NCBI RefSeq assembly: GCF_000341225.1
Contig: NZ_ANAC01000022.1
Coordinates: forward strand, 93,610-157,609
DNA from: Nocardiopsis alba DSM 43377
GTDB taxonomy: Bacteria > Actinomycetota > Actinomycetes > Streptosporangiales > Streptosporangiaceae
Direction of reading: 5' to 3'
Length of the DNA stretch: 64,000 nucleotides
A model generated the notes under the pieces. That model saw nothing but the letters and a program-made list of their open reading frames with translations. It had not been told where the DNA came from and made no database searches. This document shows, piece by piece, positions 34,228 through 45,117 of this stretch. Every line of letters starts with the position of its first letter. Positions within the stretch are counted from its first letter, which is position 1. The position numbers and the translations under genes are program-made.

Positions 34228-35892
34228 TCAGTCGGTCGTCCCCCCGTCGGTGACCTGGTAGATCATCACCGCGGCGGGCTCTCCGCCGGTCTCCGAGGAC
34301 GGCAGGAGGTTGTCCAGGACCGGCCCCGGGAAGATTCCGAGGGCCAGTGTGGCGGCGACACCCACGGTGATCACACCGCCGGTGAGAACGCCCGCGCGAG
34401 CCACCGTGGGCCCCTCACCCTCCGAATCCCGGAAGAACATCACAACGATGATCCGGACGTAGAAGAAGGCGGTGACCGCGCTGCTGAGCACACCGACGAC
34501 CACCAGCGGGGTGGCCCCGGCGGCGACCGCGGCCTCGAACACCGCGAACTTGCCGATGAAGCCGCTGGTGAGCGGGATACCGGCGAAGGCCAGCAGGAAC
34601 AGCGACAGGGCCAGGGCCAGACCGGGCGAACGGCGGCCCAGGCCGGCCCAGCCGTCCAGGTCGCCGAGCTCCTGTCCGCCGTCCCTGGTGCGCACCAGGG
34701 TGACGATGGCGAACGCGCCCAGCGTGGTGAACCCGTAGGCGGCCAGGTAGAACATGGCGCCGGCGAGGCCCTCGGTGCTGGAGGCGATCACGGCGGTGAG
34801 GATGAAACCGGCGTGCACCACCGAGGAGTAGGCCAGCAGTCGCTTGACGTCGCGTTGGGTGACCGCGATGAAGGCGGCGACCACCATCGTGAGGATGGCG
34901 ACCGTCCACAGCATCGGCTCCCAGATCTCGACGGAGCCGCCGAAGGGCACGAAGAACACCCGCAGCAGCGCGCCGAAGGCGGCCACCAGGGTGCAGGAGG
35001 CCATCAGCGCGGTGATCGGGGTGGGGGCGCCCTGGTAGACGTCCGGCTTCCAGTTGTGGAAGGGCACGGCGCCGACCTTGAACAGCAGACCGATCGCGAC
35101 CAGACCGATGCCCATGATGAGCAGCGGCTCGCCGTCGCCCTGGGCGAAGATCTCGGCCCCGCCCGACTCCACGGCGGCGCGGATGGCGGCGAAGTTCACC
35201 GAGCCCGCGTAGCCGTAGACCATGGCGATCCCGAACAGGAAGAACGCCGAGGAGAACGCGCCCAGCAGGAAGTACTTGACCGCGGCCTCCTGCGAGAACA
35301 GGCGGCGGCGTCGGGCCAGGGCGCACAGCAGGTACAGCGGCAGGCTCATCACCTCGAGGGCGATGAACATGGTGAGGAAGTCGTTGGCGGCCGGGAACAT
35401 CAGCATGCCCAGGACCGCGAACAGCACCAGCGGGTAGACCTCGGTGTGCTGGGAGCCGGCGAGGATGTGCCTGCGCTCCTCCTCGCTGCCGGGAACCGTG
35501 GCGGCCTGCGCGGAGAACGCGTCGCGACCGTCACGGCGCTCGGCGATGAGCATCAGGGACACCAGGGCCAGGACGGCGATGGTGCCCTGGAGGAAGAGCA
35601 CCGTGCCGTCCACGGCGAGCACGCCGCCCGCGATCATCGCTCCGCCGGCGCCGACCGTCTCCACCTGGAGGACGATCAGCGCGAACGCGGCGATCAGGGC
35701 CGCGGCGGCGACGGTGATCTGGACCGGCCGCAGGGACCTCTTGGGCACGAAGGCCTCGAACAGCACCGCCAGCACACCGGCGCCGAACACCACGAGGTAG
35801 GGGGCCAGCAGCCACCAGTCCAGGGTCGGTGCCGCCTCGGTGATGCCGGGGAGCGACGGGGGCGCCCCGTCGGCGACGTAGAGCGCGTTCAC
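34228..35892 (-). CDS. nuoN: NADH dehydrogenase I, subunit N
   Basis: 554 residues; antiporter-like proton-pumping subunit with about 14 membrane helices. Contains the Mrp-type core, for example LPLYLLCALARR, AAVKYFLLGAFSSAFFLFGIAMVYG (Lys in helix TM7), and VGAVPFHNWKPDVYQGAP. GTG start overlapping the nuoM stop by 4 nt (GTGA). Last subunit gene of the operon; the polyprenyl synthase follows after about 150 bp. Confidence 0.97.
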   Translation of the reverse strand: MNALYVADGAPPSLPGITEAAPTLDWWLLAPYLVVFGAGVLAVLFEAFVPKRSLRPVQITVAAAALIAAFALIVLQVETVGAGGAMIAGGVLAVDGTVLFLQGTIAVLALVSLMLIAERRDGRDAFSAQAATVPGSEEERRHILAGSQHTEVYPLVLFAVLGMLMFPAANDFLTMFIALEVMSLPLYLLCALARRRRLFSQEAAVKYFLLGAFSSAFFLFGIAMVYGYAGSVNFAAIRAAVESGGAEIFAQGDGEPLLIMGIGLVAIGLLFKVGAVPFHNWKPDVYQGAPTPITALMASCTLVAAFGALLRVFFVPFGGSVEIWEPMLWTVAILTMVVAAFIAVTQRDVKRLLAYSSVVHAGFILTAVIASSTEGLAGAMFYLAAYGFTTLGAFAIVTLVRTRDGGQELGDLDGWAGLGRRSPGLALALSLFLLAFAGIPLTSGFIGKFAVFEAAVAAGATPLVVVGVLSSAVTAFFYVRIIVVMFFRDSEGEGPTVARAGVLTGGVITVGVAATLALGIFPGPVLDNLLPSSETGGEPAAVMIYQVTDGGTTD

Positions 35893-37553
35893 TCCTCGTC
35901 TCCTTCCTCGGTGTCGCCCTCGGCGTTCGCGGTGGTCGAGGCGGTGTCCGCCCCGATCTCCACGGTGCGTTCGACGGCGGGGTTGATGACGTTGAGCAGG
36001 GGCTGCGGGTAGACGCCGAACGCGATGATGAGCGCGATCAGCGGGGCCACGGCCCAGGTCTCACGAGCGGACAGGTCCGTCGTGCCGGAGAGGCTCTCCT
36101 TGGTGGGGCCGGTCATGGTGCGCTGGTACATCCACAGGATGTAGAGGGCCGCCAGGACCACGCCGACCACGGAGATGACGGCCGGGATCGGGTTGAAGGC
36201 GTACACGCCGACGAACACGAGGAACTCGCTGACGAACGGGGCCAGCCCCGGGAGCGCCAGTCCGGCCAGACCGGTGATCAGGAAGACCCCGGCCAGCTTG
36301 GGCGCGACCTTCTGGACGCCGCCGAAGTCCTCGATCCGGGAGCTGCCCCGGCGGGCGATGAGGAAGCCCACGATGAGGAAGAGCGCGCCGGTGGCGAAGC
36401 CGTGGTTGACCATGTACAGGGCCGCGCCGGCCTGGGCCTGGGGCGTCAGGGCGAAGATGCCCAGGGTGATGAACCCGAAGTGGGACACCGAGGTGTAGGC
36501 GACCAGCCGCATCATGTCGCTCTGGCCGATCGCGAGGATCGCGCCGTAGATGATGCTCACCAGACTCAGTGCCACCACCGGCCACACGAACCAGGACACG
36601 GCGGCCGGGAACAGCTCCAGGCAGAACCGGAGCATCCCGTAGGTGCCGACCTTGTCCAGGACGCCGACCAGCAGGACCGCCGTGCCGGGGCTGGAGGACC
36701 CGGCGGCGCCGGGCAGCCAGGTGTGCACCGGCCACATCGGGGCCTTGATCGCGAAGGCGATGAAGAACCCGAGGAAGAGCCAGCGGGCGGTGGCCGGGTC
36801 GACGGCGGCGAGCGGGCTGCCCGGCGCGGTCAGTTCGCTCCACAGGAAGGTGCCGCCGATGACGTACACGCCGATCACCGCGACCAGCATGATGAGGCCG
36901 CCGGCGAGGCTGTACAGCAGGAACTTCATCGCGGCCTTGGCGCGGTCGGCGCCGCGCCCGTAGCGCCCGATCATGAAGTAGACCGGGATCAGCATGGCCT
37001 CGAAGAACACGTAGAACAGGAAGACGTCGGTGGCGGCGAAGACACCGATCATCATCGCTTCGAGGGCGAGGATGAGGGCGAAGTAGCCGCGGCCGCCGTC
37101 CTCACGGTCGGAGTGCTCGTTCCAGGCGGCCAGGACCACCAGCGGGACCAGGATCACCGACATGAGGATCAGCACCAGGGCGATGCCGTCCACACCCAGC
37201 GCGAAGTGGACCCCGAAGTAGGGGATCCACGGGTAGACCTCCTCGAACTGGAGGCCCCCCGCTCCGGCGGTGTCGAAGTTCCACGCCATGGCCGCGACCA
37301 GGGCGAGGGTGGCCACCGAGAAGAACAGGGCGATGCGCTTGGCGGTCTCTGCCGAGGCGGCGCCCGCCGTCCCCGTGCCGGTGGCCGGTCGGGTCTTGAC
37401 GGCGGTGCCCCCGGAACCGGCGGCGCCGGAGGCCGAGGCCTCGGCGCGCGCCGCGGTGGTCGCCGTCTCGGACGTCTTGACGCGTGGCAGCGCCCAGATG
37501 ACGATCGCGCCGATCGCGGGGAGCGCGATCGCGAGAGTGAGCCAGGGGATCAT
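35889..37553 (-). CDS. nuoM: NADH dehydrogenase I, subunit M
   Basis: 554 residues, antiporter-like subunit with about 14 helices. Core motifs EAMLIPVYFMIGRYG (Glu in helix 5), KFLLYSLAGGLIMLVAVIGVY and KAPMWPVHTWLPGA are typical. Between the first helix and the next is an insertion of about 45 residues made almost only of Ala, Thr, Gly and Ser (roughly residues 25-70), not usual for NuoM and probably cytoplasmic or periplasmic loop. The C-terminus ends in an acidic tail. nuoM starts 2 nt after nuoL (ATG 37553). Confidence 0.97.
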   Translation of the reverse strand: MIPWLTLAIALPAIGAIVIWALPRVKTSETATTAARAEASASGAAGSGGTAVKTRPATGTGTAGAASAETAKRIALFFSVATLALVAAMAWNFDTAGAGGLQFEEVYPWIPYFGVHFALGVDGIALVLILMSVILVPLVVLAAWNEHSDREDGGRGYFALILALEAMMIGVFAATDVFLFYVFFEAMLIPVYFMIGRYGRGADRAKAAMKFLLYSLAGGLIMLVAVIGVYVIGGTFLWSELTAPGSPLAAVDPATARWLFLGFFIAFAIKAPMWPVHTWLPGAAGSSSPGTAVLLVGVLDKVGTYGMLRFCLELFPAAVSWFVWPVVALSLVSIIYGAILAIGQSDMMRLVAYTSVSHFGFITLGIFALTPQAQAGAALYMVNHGFATGALFLIVGFLIARRGSSRIEDFGGVQKVAPKLAGVFLITGLAGLALPGLAPFVSEFLVFVGVYAFNPIPAVISVVGVVLAALYILWMYQRTMTGPTKESLSGTTDLSARETWAVAPLIALIIAFGVYPQPLLNVINPAVERTVEIGADTASTTANAEGDTEEGDEE

Positions 37554-37554
37554 G

Positions 37555-39507
37555 TCAGAACCTCACAGCCAGCGTCGCGGCGACGATCACGGCGCCGATG
37601 AGCATGGTGAGCGCGTAGGTGCGGGCGAACCCGGTCTGTGTCCGGCCGAGCCCCTGGGAGGAGTCGCGGACGCCGGTGCCGATCCCGTTGACCGCGCCGT
37701 CGATGACCTTGTCCTCGACGACGAGCAGGACCTTGGTGAGCACCTGCCCGGGACGCATGAACAGGCCTTCGTTGATCTCGTTGCCGTACAGCTCGTTGGA
37801 GGCGGCGACGGTGACGAGGTTGCCCTTGGGCGCGGTGCTCGGTACGGGCTTGCGCAGGTACATCGCCCAGGCGAGCGCCACTCCGAGGACCAGCACGACC
37901 AGCGCCGCGATCCCGTAGGGCGAGGTGAAGGCGTGCCCGACCGTGAAGTGCGGGAGTTCGGCGCCGGTGACCGGCTGGAGGAAGGCGGCGAAGCGGTCGC
38001 CCGCCACCAGGAACCCGCCGAGCGCGATCGAACCGATGGACAGCGCCACCATGGGCGCGGTCATGCTCACCGGGGACTCGTGGGGGTGTACGCCCTCGTC
38101 CCAGCGCTTCTTTCCGAGGAAGGTCATGAAGACCATCCGCGACATGTAGAAGGCGGTGAGCGCGGCGCCCAGCACGACCAGGGAGCCGAACACCAGGCCG
38201 ACGGTGCCGCCGTACCCGAAGGTGGCGGAGATGATGCTCTCCTTGGTCCACCAGCCGGACAGCAGCGGGACGCCGATGATGGCCAGATAGCCGAGACCGA
38301 AGGTGGCGAAGGTGATCGGCATCTTCGATGCCAGACCGCCGTACCTGCGCATGTCCACGCCGTCGTTCATGCCGTGCATGACCGATCCGGCCCCGAGGAA
38401 CAGCCCGGCCTTGAAGAAGCCGTGGGTGACCAGGTGGGCGATGGCGGCGGCGTAGCCGATCGGGCCGAGCCCGGCGGCCATCACCATCATGCCGATCTGG
38501 CTCATCGTGGAGCCGGCCAGTGACTTCTTGATGTCGTCCTTGGCCGAGGCGATGATCCCGCCGGCCAGCATCGTGGCGGCGCCGACGGTCATGACCACGA
38601 GCTGCGCGACGGGGGCGCCCTCGAAGATCGGGCCGGCGCGCACGATGAGGTACACACCGGCGGTGACCATGGTGGCGGCGTGGATGAGCGCCGACACCGG
38701 GGTCGGGCCCTCCATGGCGTCCAGGAGCCAGGCCTGGAGCGGGAGCTGGGCGGACTTACCGCAGGCGCCGAGCAGGAGCAGCAGCCCGATGGCCAGCAGG
38801 ACGCCGTCGCTCGCGCCCGGAACGGCCGCGAAGACGTCGCTGAAGCTCACCGCGCCGAGCACGGTGAACATGATCATGATCGCGATGAGCAGGCCGATGT
38901 CGCCGACCCGGTTGATCAGGAACGCCTTCTTGGCGGCGGTGGCCGCGGAGGGCTTGTACTGCCAGAAGCCGATCAGCAGGTAGGACGCGAGCCCCACCGC
39001 CTCCCAGCCGAGGAACAGCAGGACGAAGTTGTCCGCGAGCACCAGCACCAGCATGGCGGCCACGAAGAGGTTGAGGTACGCGAAGAAGCGCCGCTTCTCC
39101 GGGTCCTCGGCCATGTAGCCGAGCGAGTACACGTGGATCAGCGAACCCACGAAGGTGATCAGCAGGACGAAGGTGATCGAGAGCGGGTCGATCAGGAGGT
39201 CGATCCGCGCGGAGAAGCTCTCGACCGCGAACCACTCGTAGACGGGAACGGAGACGGAACGCTCGGCGCCGGAGCGGCCGAGCAGGTCGAACAGGACCAG
39301 GACGGCCCAGACGAAGGAGGCCACCGGGAGGGCGGTGGCCAGCAGCGGCCCCCAACCGTTGGTACGCCGCCCGCCCAGGAGCAGGATCGCCGCGCCCACC
39401 AGAGGCAGGGCGATCAGCAGCCAGGCGTTCGACAGCACCGCGCTGTCGGCCGCGGTCGCCACCACGGGTTCGGCGGCGAGGTACGCGTGATGTTGTGTCA
39501 CAGCCAC
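37555..39507 (-). CDS. nuoL: NADH dehydrogenase I, subunit L
   Basis: 650 residues, the largest antiporter-like subunit: 16-17 membrane helices plus the lateral helix at the C-terminus. Motifs DPLSITFVLLITFVGSLIHVYS, GWEAVGLASYLLIGFW (essential Glu in helix 5), GKSAQLPLQAWLLDAMEGPTPVSALIHAATMVTAGVYL-type core (shown in part). GTG start at 39507. The end SSQGLGRTQTGFARTYALTMLIGAV is the standard C-terminal helix. Part of the proton-pumping arm. Confidence 0.97.
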   Translation of the reverse strand: MAVTQHHAYLAAEPVVATAADSAVLSNAWLLIALPLVGAAILLLGGRRTNGWGPLLATALPVASFVWAVLVLFDLLGRSGAERSVSVPVYEWFAVESFSARIDLLIDPLSITFVLLITFVGSLIHVYSLGYMAEDPEKRRFFAYLNLFVAAMLVLVLADNFVLLFLGWEAVGLASYLLIGFWQYKPSAATAAKKAFLINRVGDIGLLIAIMIMFTVLGAVSFSDVFAAVPGASDGVLLAIGLLLLLGACGKSAQLPLQAWLLDAMEGPTPVSALIHAATMVTAGVYLIVRAGPIFEGAPVAQLVVMTVGAATMLAGGIIASAKDDIKKSLAGSTMSQIGMMVMAAGLGPIGYAAAIAHLVTHGFFKAGLFLGAGSVMHGMNDGVDMRRYGGLASKMPITFATFGLGYLAIIGVPLLSGWWTKESIISATFGYGGTVGLVFGSLVVLGAALTAFYMSRMVFMTFLGKKRWDEGVHPHESPVSMTAPMVALSIGSIALGGFLVAGDRFAAFLQPVTGAELPHFTVGHAFTSPYGIAALVVLVLGVALAWAMYLRKPVPSTAPKGNLVTVAASNELYGNEINEGLFMRPGQVLTKVLLVVEDKVIDGAVNGIGTGVRDSSQGLGRTQTGFARTYALTMLIGAVIVAATLAVRF

Positions 39508-39515
39508 GTCGCCTT

Positions 39516-39815
39516 CTAGTGCTTGAGCAGGTTGGCGTCATCCAGCGACGCCGACCTGCGGGTTCGGAAGATCTGCATGATGATCGCGAGGCCTACGACC
39601 ACCTCGGCGGCGGCCACGACCATCACGAAGAAGGCGACGACCTGCCCTTCGATGTCCCCGTGCATCCGGGCGAACGCGACGAACGCCAGGTTGCAGGCGT
39701 TGAGCATGAGCTCCACGCACATGAAGACGATGATCGCGTTGCGTCGAATGAGGACGCCGACCGCGCCGATGGTGAACAGAAGCGCCGCGAGGACGATGTA
39801 GTTCATCGGGTCCAC
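39516..39815 (-). CDS. nuoK: NADH dehydrogenase I, subunit K
   Basis: 99 residues, three membrane helices; [20 protein letters not shown] and [14 protein letters not shown] (essential Glu) are diagnostic. The GTG at 39815 gives the conserved start [17 protein letters not shown], matching the known family start; a shorter ATG at 39806 that overlaps nuoJ as ATGA would remove residues normally present. Confidence 0.95.
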   Translation of the reverse strand: MDPMNYIVLAALLFTIGAVGVLIRRNAIIVFMCVELMLNACNLAFVAFARMHGDIEGQVVAFFVMVVAAAEVVVGLAIIMQIFRTRRSASLDDANLLKH

Positions 39816-40747
39816 GTGGACTCGACCTCCTGCCCGTTGCCGTTGTTGCCGTCCGTGTCGGTGTCGGATCCGTTCTCACCGGAGGGGGCGGGGTCGGACG
39901 TGTCCCCGGTGTTCTCCTCGGCCTCCTTGGAGCGGGCCGAGTCCGACGCCGCGCCGGGCAGGGCCTCTCGTCCCGCCTGAACGTCCATCGGCACACCCGA
40001 CCGGTGTTCGGGGTCGCGGGCGGCCAGGACCGGGTTGAGCGAGAGCTGCGAGATCGAGCCGTCGGGCAGCAGCGCGGGCATGTCGATCGCGTTGTGCCGC
40101 GCGTAGGTACCGGGGCCCGGCAGCGGGGTGGGGTGGTCGCCGCGGATGCGGTCCTCGGAGATCTCACGCTGGGTGCGGCGCTTACCCGTACGGGCGGTGT
40201 GCGCGAGCACCATGGCGCCGAGCACCGAGGTGATGAGCAGCGCCGCCGTGGCCTCGAAGGCCACCACGTAGCGCAGGATCAGCTCTCCGGCCAGCCACGG
40301 GATGGTCCCGCCGACGGGGGCCGCGCCGGCGATGCCCGCCGGGTCGCCCACGACGATCCGGGTGATCCCGGTGGCGAGGGCGCCGATGAAGCAGATCGCG
40401 ACGAGGGCCGCCATGATCCGCTGTCCGCGCAAGGTCTCCACCAGGGAGTCCGAGGAACTGACGCCGACGAGCATCAGCACGAACAGGAACAGCATCAGGA
40501 CGGCGCCGGTGTAGACCACGATCTGGACGACCATGAGGAACGGGGCCTCGTTGACGCCGTAGAAGATCGCCAGGCCGACCATGGTCAGCGCCATCGACAT
40601 GGCCGAGTGGACGGCCTTGCGGGAGAAGACCACGCCCAGGGCGCCGAGCACCACGATGGTGCCCAGGACCCAGAACAGGCCGGCCTCGCCCGAGCCGATC
40701 GGCGCCGCGGCCAGGTGTGTCGTGGAGGTGGTGTCGAACGGGGTCAC
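39803..40747 (-). CDS. nuoJ: NADH dehydrogenase I, subunit J
   Basis: 314 residues. Five membrane helices ([56 protein letters not shown] and two more) form the normal NuoJ. They are followed by about 130 hydrophilic residues, ending with an acidic, Ser/Asp/Asn-rich stretch ([19 protein letters not shown]). Enterobacterial NuoJ is about 180 residues; the long tail is an actinobacterial feature, here unusually extended. GTG start overlapping nuoI by 4 nt. Confidence 0.95.
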   Translation of the reverse strand: MTPFDTTSTTHLAAAPIGSGEAGLFWVLGTIVVLGALGVVFSRKAVHSAMSMALTMVGLAIFYGVNEAPFLMVVQIVVYTGAVLMLFLFVLMLVGVSSSDSLVETLRGQRIMAALVAICFIGALATGITRIVVGDPAGIAGAAPVGGTIPWLAGELILRYVVAFEATAALLITSVLGAMVLAHTARTGKRRTQREISEDRIRGDHPTPLPGPGTYARHNAIDMPALLPDGSISQLSLNPVLAARDPEHRSGVPMDVQAGREALPGAASDSARSKEAEENTGDTSDPAPSGENGSDTDTDGNNGNGQEVESTWTR

Positions 40748-41292
40748 CGTGCCGCCTCCGCGTTCTCCGGCCGATCCTGCGTGCCGTGCTGTCCGCGTCC
40801 GGTGGCGTAGTAGTCCTGCTCGTCATCGCCGAGCCGCATCGGGTGCGGGGGCTGCTCCATGCCCTCGGTGAGGGGGGCCAGGAGCTGCTCCTTGGTCCAG
40901 ATGAGGCTCTGCCGGCTGTCATCGGCGAGCTCGTACTCGTTGGTCATCGTGAGGGCCCGCGTCGGGCAGGCCTCCACACACAGACCGCACAGGATGCACC
41001 GCAGGTAGTTGATCTGGTAGACGCGCCCGTAGCGTTCGCCGGGCGAGTACCGGTCGTCCTCGGTGTTGTCGCCCGCCTCCACGTAGATGGCGTCGGCAGG
41101 ACAGGCCCAGGCGCACAGTTCGCACCCGATGCACTTCTCCAGGCCGTCGGCCCACCGGTTCAACTGGTGCCGTCCGTGGAAGCGCGGCGCCGTGGGGCGC
41201 TTGACCTCCGGGTACTCGACGGTGGGCACCTTCTTGAACATCGTGTGGAAGGTGACACCGAAACCCTTGACGGGGTTGAGCCACTCAAGCAC
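40744..41292 (-). CDS. nuoI: NADH dehydrogenase I, subunit I
   Basis: 182 residues. Two ferredoxin-type [4Fe-4S] motifs, [12 protein letters not shown] and [12 protein letters not shown], carry electrons through the peripheral arm towards the quinone. GTG at 41292 overlaps the nuoH stop by 8 nt and has GGGGAGG six bases upstream; a longer frame reading into nuoH was rejected. The C-terminus after about residue 130 is a non-conserved tail. Confidence 0.96.
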   Translation of the reverse strand: MLEWLNPVKGFGVTFHTMFKKVPTVEYPEVKRPTAPRFHGRHQLNRWADGLEKCIGCELCAWACPADAIYVEAGDNTEDDRYSPGERYGRVYQINYLRCILCGLCVEACPTRALTMTNEYELADDSRQSLIWTKEQLLAPLTEGMEQPPHPMRLGDDEQDYYATGRGQHGTQDRPENAEAAR

Positions 41293-42658
41293 CGGTAACC
41301 TCCCCCTTCTTGTCGTTGCGTTCGGCGGTGCCGGCCGCGGCCGTCCGGGACGGTTCGGCGAGCACGCTGCTGCCGTAGTGGGCGGCGGTGCGCGGGGGCA
41401 CCGGGAACCCGCCGAAGGAGGGTTCCTTGTGGGCGCGGCGCGCGTTCTCGGCGCGCTGTCGGGCCTCCTCGGCGCGCTCGCGCCGCACGAAGCGGAGCCA
41501 GGCGGCGAAGGCGGCGATGGTGGCCACGGTGAAGGCGGCGACGACCGCGCCGATGATGATCGGGGAGGCGCCGTCGAGGATGAGCATGCGCACGACGGCC
41601 ACACCGGTGATCCACACGAGCTGGATCGGGATGAGGACCTTCCAGCCGAGCTTCATCAGCTGGTCGTAGCGCACACGCGGCAGGCTGCCCCGGGCCCAGA
41701 TGAACAGGAACATCACGGCGACGAACTTGATCAGCCACCACAGGGCCGGCCACCAGCCCTCGTTGGCGCCGGGCAGGATCGCGGTGACGCCGGGCGGGGC
41801 GTGCCAACCACCGAGGAAGAGCGTCACGGACACCGCGGCGACGGTGCACATGTTGACGTACTCGGCGAGGAAGAACATCGTGAACTTCATGGACCCGTAC
41901 TCGGTCATGAAGCCGCCGACGATCTCGCCCTCGCCCTCGGCGAGGTCGAACGGGAGCCGGTTGGTCTCACCGATCATCGTGACGATGTAGATGAGGAACG
42001 ACGGCAGCAGCAGCACCGCGAACCACAGCTTCTCCTGGGCCGCGACGATGCCGGAGGTGCTGAGCGTTCCGGCCATGATGAAGACCGCGACGAAGGACAG
42101 ACCCATCGCGATCTCGTAGCTGATCACCTGGGCGGAGGCGCGCAGGCCGCCGAGCAGGGCGTAGGGCGACTGGGAGGCCCAGCCGCCGAGCACGAACCCG
42201 TAGACGCCCAGCGCGGCGGTGGCCAGCACCAGCAGCGCGGCGATCGGCAGGTCGGTGAGCTGCAACGGGGTGATGACCCCGAACATGTTCACCTCGGGAC
42301 CGATCGGGATGACCGAGAAGGCGAGGAACGCCGGGATCGCGGCGATCATCGGCGCCGCGATGTAGACGAACCGGTCCACCCCGCGCGGGATCAGGTCCTC
42401 CTTGAGGGAGAGCTTGATGCCGTCGAACAGGGATTGGAGCAGGCCGAAGGGGCCCATCCGGTTGGGTCCGTGGCGCTGCTGCATCCGACCCATGACCTTG
42501 CGGTCGGCCATGATCATCATCAGCACGCAGATCATCAGGAAGACGAAGATCGCCAGCGCCTTGATGGTGATGATCCACCAGGGGTCGTTCCCGAAGACGC
42601 TCAGGCTGCTCTCCGCGGCCAGGTCCGCCGTGAGCGGATCGAAAGCGGCGGGGGTCAC
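41285..42658 (-). CDS. nuoH: NADH dehydrogenase I, subunit H
   Basis: 457 residues with eight membrane helices. Quinone-cavity motifs [33 protein letters not shown], in part [17 protein letters not shown], and [20 protein letters not shown] are diagnostic. A C-terminal tail of about 70 residues is Arg/Ala-rich and not conserved. GTG start within the nuoG stop. Forms the junction between the membrane and peripheral arms. Confidence 0.97.
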   Translation of the reverse strand: MTPAAFDPLTADLAAESSLSVFGNDPWWIITIKALAIFVFLMICVLMMIMADRKVMGRMQQRHGPNRMGPFGLLQSLFDGIKLSLKEDLIPRGVDRFVYIAAPMIAAIPAFLAFSVIPIGPEVNMFGVITPLQLTDLPIAALLVLATAALGVYGFVLGGWASQSPYALLGGLRASAQVISYEIAMGLSFVAVFIMAGTLSTSGIVAAQEKLWFAVLLLPSFLIYIVTMIGETNRLPFDLAEGEGEIVGGFMTEYGSMKFTMFFLAEYVNMCTVAAVSVTLFLGGWHAPPGVTAILPGANEGWWPALWWLIKFVAVMFLFIWARGSLPRVRYDQLMKLGWKVLIPIQLVWITGVAVVRMLILDGASPIIIGAVVAAFTVATIAAFAAWLRFVRRERAEEARQRAENARRAHKEPSFGGFPVPPRTAAHYGSSVLAEPSRTAAAGTAERNDKKGEVTGA

Positions 42659-45117
42659 TGCTGCCTCCCGGCGTTGGTGGTGGGCGAGGTCAGCTCGACC
42701 GTCTGCCCGGCGCCGGCGCCCAGGTCACGACGGATGTCGCACCCGTGGGCGTTGGCCGGAAGCCAGACGACGCGGTCGGCGATGTCGGTGACGATCACGG
42801 GGACGGTCACCGAGCCGCGGGGGCCGGTGACACGCAGCGAACCGCCGTCGGGGACCCCGACCTCCTCGGCCGTGGTCTTGGACAGGTAGGCGCGCGGTCG
42901 GCGGGCGGTGCCGGCCAGGTAGGGCTCGCCGTCCTCCATCCGACCGGTGCCGAGCAGTTGCTTCCAGGTGGACAGCAGGGCACGGCCGGCGGTGGGTTCG
43001 GGCAGGGCCACCGGTCGGGCCGAGGGCGCGGCGGGGCGTCCGCCCAGCCATACGCCCAGCTCCAGCAGTTCTCCGTAGGCCCCGGCGGAGTCGGGAAGAC
43101 CGAGGTGAACGTCCATCTCGTCGGCGATCGCCGCGAGGACCCGCAGGTCGGAGAGGGCGCCGGGCACCTTGAGCGCGTCGCCGAAGGGACGGTGGCGCCC
43201 CTCCCAGTCGACGAAGGTGCCGGATTTCTCGGCGACGGCCGCGACCGGGAACACCACGTCGGCGCGGTCGGTGACGTCGCTCGCCCGGATCTCCAGGCTG
43301 ACGATGAACGGCACCTTGGACAGGGCGGCGCGGGCCGCCTCCGGGTCGGGCAGGTCGTCGAGTTCGACACCGGCGATGACCAGGGCGTCCAGTTCGCCCG
43401 CGGCGGCGGCCGCGAGGATCTGGTCGGTGTCGCGTCCGGGCAGGTCGGGCAGGGAGCCCACGTTCCAGGCGCGGGCGACCTCGGCGCGGGCCGAGGCGTC
43501 GGCGACCGGACGTCCGCCGGGCAGCAGGTTCGGCAGCGCTCCGGCGTCGATGGCCCCGCGTTCTCCGGCTCGACGCGGGATCCAGGCCAGGCGGGCTCCG
43601 GTGCGTTCGGCCAGGGAGACGGCGGCGCTCAGGGCTCCGGGGCTCGCGGCGAGCCGCTCGCCCACCAGGATGACCGCGCCCTCCTGCCCGATGGCCTCGA
43701 CGACCTCGGGGTGTTCCACGTCCAGGGCGTTGAGGACACGGCCCTCGTCGCCCGGGGCGGTCGGGACCAGCGTCCCCTTGACCTTGGTCAGCCCGAGGGT
43801 GACGTGGGAGGCCAGGGAGTAGGCCTTCAGCCCCCGCTTGCGCATGCCCTTGCGCAGACGCAGGAACACCAGCGGAGACTCGTCCTCCGGGTCGAAGCCG
43901 GCCATCAGGACCGCCGGCGCCTTCTCCAGGGCCGTGTAGTCCACGTCCACCGGGGTTCCGGCGACACGGGCGGCCAGGAAGGCGGCCTCCTCCTCGGAGT
44001 GCTCGCGGGCGCGGGCGTCCACGTCGTTGGTGTTCAGGGCGACACGGGCGAACTTGGCGTAGGCGTAGGCGTCCTCGTAGGTGAGGCGGCCCCCCACCAG
44101 CACACCGACGTTGCCGCGCGCGGCGGCCAGCCCCTGCGCGGCCATGCCGATCGCCTCGGGCCAGGAGGCGAACTCCAGGGCCCGGGAGTCCTCGTCACGG
44201 ACCAGCGGCCGGGTGAGCCGGTCGGCCTGCGTGGCGTAGGTGAACGCCCAGCGGCCCTTGTCGCAGTTCCACTCCTCGTTCACCTGCGGGTCGTCGCCGG
44301 CGAGCCGGCGGGTGACCTTGCCACGGCGGTGGTCGGTGCGCTGGGCGCAGCCGCCCGCGCAGTGTTCGCAGACGCTCGGCGTGGAGACCAGGTCGAAGGG
44401 GCGCGACCGGAACCTGTAGGCGGAACCGGTGAGCGCGCCGACCGGGCAGATCTGGACGGTGTTGCCGGAGAAGTAGGAGTCGAACGCCTCCCCCTCGGCG
44501 ATACCGACCTGCTCCTGAGCGCCGCGCTCCATCAGTTCGATGAGCGGGTCGCCCGCGATCTGCGCGGCGAAGCGGGTGCAGCGGGCGCACTGGATGCAGC
44601 GTTCGCGGTCCAGCAGCACCTGGCTGGAGAGCGCGATGGGCTTGGGGAAGGTGCGCTTGACGTCGATGAACCGGCTCTCGCCCTGTCCGGTGGACATGGC
44701 CTGGTTCTGGAGGGGGCACTCGCCGCCCTTGTCGCAGACCGGGCAGTCCAGCGGGTGGTTGATGAGCAGGAACTCCATGATCCCGCGCTGGGCCTTCTCC
44801 GCCACCTCGGAGGTCAGGTGGGTGTTGACCACCATGCCCTCCATGACGGTGATCGTGCAGGAGGCCTGGGGCTTGGGCATGCCGCGCCCGTTACCCATGT
44901 CGGGGATCTCGACCAGGCACTGACGGCAGGCGCCGACCGGGTCGAGCAGCGGGTGGTCGCAGAACCGGGGGATCTGGATACCGAGCAGTTCGGCGGCGCG
45001 GATCAGCAGGGTGCCCTTGGGCACCTGGATCTGGAAGCCGTCGATGGTGACGGTGATCAGGTCCTCCGGAGGCGGGGCGGGCGAGGACCCGCCGGAGGTG
45101 TTGGAGGTGACGGTCAC
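42655..45117 (-). CDS. nuoG: NADH dehydrogenase I, subunit G
   Basis: 820 residues. N-terminal [2Fe-2S] ligands in [18 protein letters not shown], the His-containing cluster [17 protein letters not shown], [4Fe-4S] ligands CIQCARC and CEHCAGGC, followed by a molybdopterin-oxidoreductase-like domain without a redox cofactor. The C-terminus includes the formate dehydrogenase-like domain ([16 protein letters not shown]). GTG at 45117 overlaps the nuoF stop by 4 nt (GTGA). The frame continues much further upstream into nuoF but out of register and is not coding there. Confidence 0.96.
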   Translation of the reverse strand: MTVTSNTSGGSSPAPPPEDLITVTIDGFQIQVPKGTLLIRAAELLGIQIPRFCDHPLLDPVGACRQCLVEIPDMGNGRGMPKPQASCTITVMEGMVVNTHLTSEVAEKAQRGIMEFLLINHPLDCPVCDKGGECPLQNQAMSTGQGESRFIDVKRTFPKPIALSSQVLLDRERCIQCARCTRFAAQIAGDPLIELMERGAQEQVGIAEGEAFDSYFSGNTVQICPVGALTGSAYRFRSRPFDLVSTPSVCEHCAGGCAQRTDHRRGKVTRRLAGDDPQVNEEWNCDKGRWAFTYATQADRLTRPLVRDEDSRALEFASWPEAIGMAAQGLAAARGNVGVLVGGRLTYEDAYAYAKFARVALNTNDVDARAREHSEEEAAFLAARVAGTPVDVDYTALEKAPAVLMAGFDPEDESPLVFLRLRKGMRKRGLKAYSLASHVTLGLTKVKGTLVPTAPGDEGRVLNALDVEHPEVVEAIGQEGAVILVGERLAASPGALSAAVSLAERTGARLAWIPRRAGERGAIDAGALPNLLPGGRPVADASARAEVARAWNVGSLPDLPGRDTDQILAAAAAGELDALVIAGVELDDLPDPEAARAALSKVPFIVSLEIRASDVTDRADVVFPVAAVAEKSGTFVDWEGRHRPFGDALKVPGALSDLRVLAAIADEMDVHLGLPDSAGAYGELLELGVWLGGRPAAPSARPVALPEPTAGRALLSTWKQLLGTGRMEDGEPYLAGTARRPRAYLSKTTAEEVGVPDGGSLRVTGPRGSVTVPVIVTDIADRVVWLPANAHGCDIRRDLGAGAGQTVELTSPTTNAGRQQ

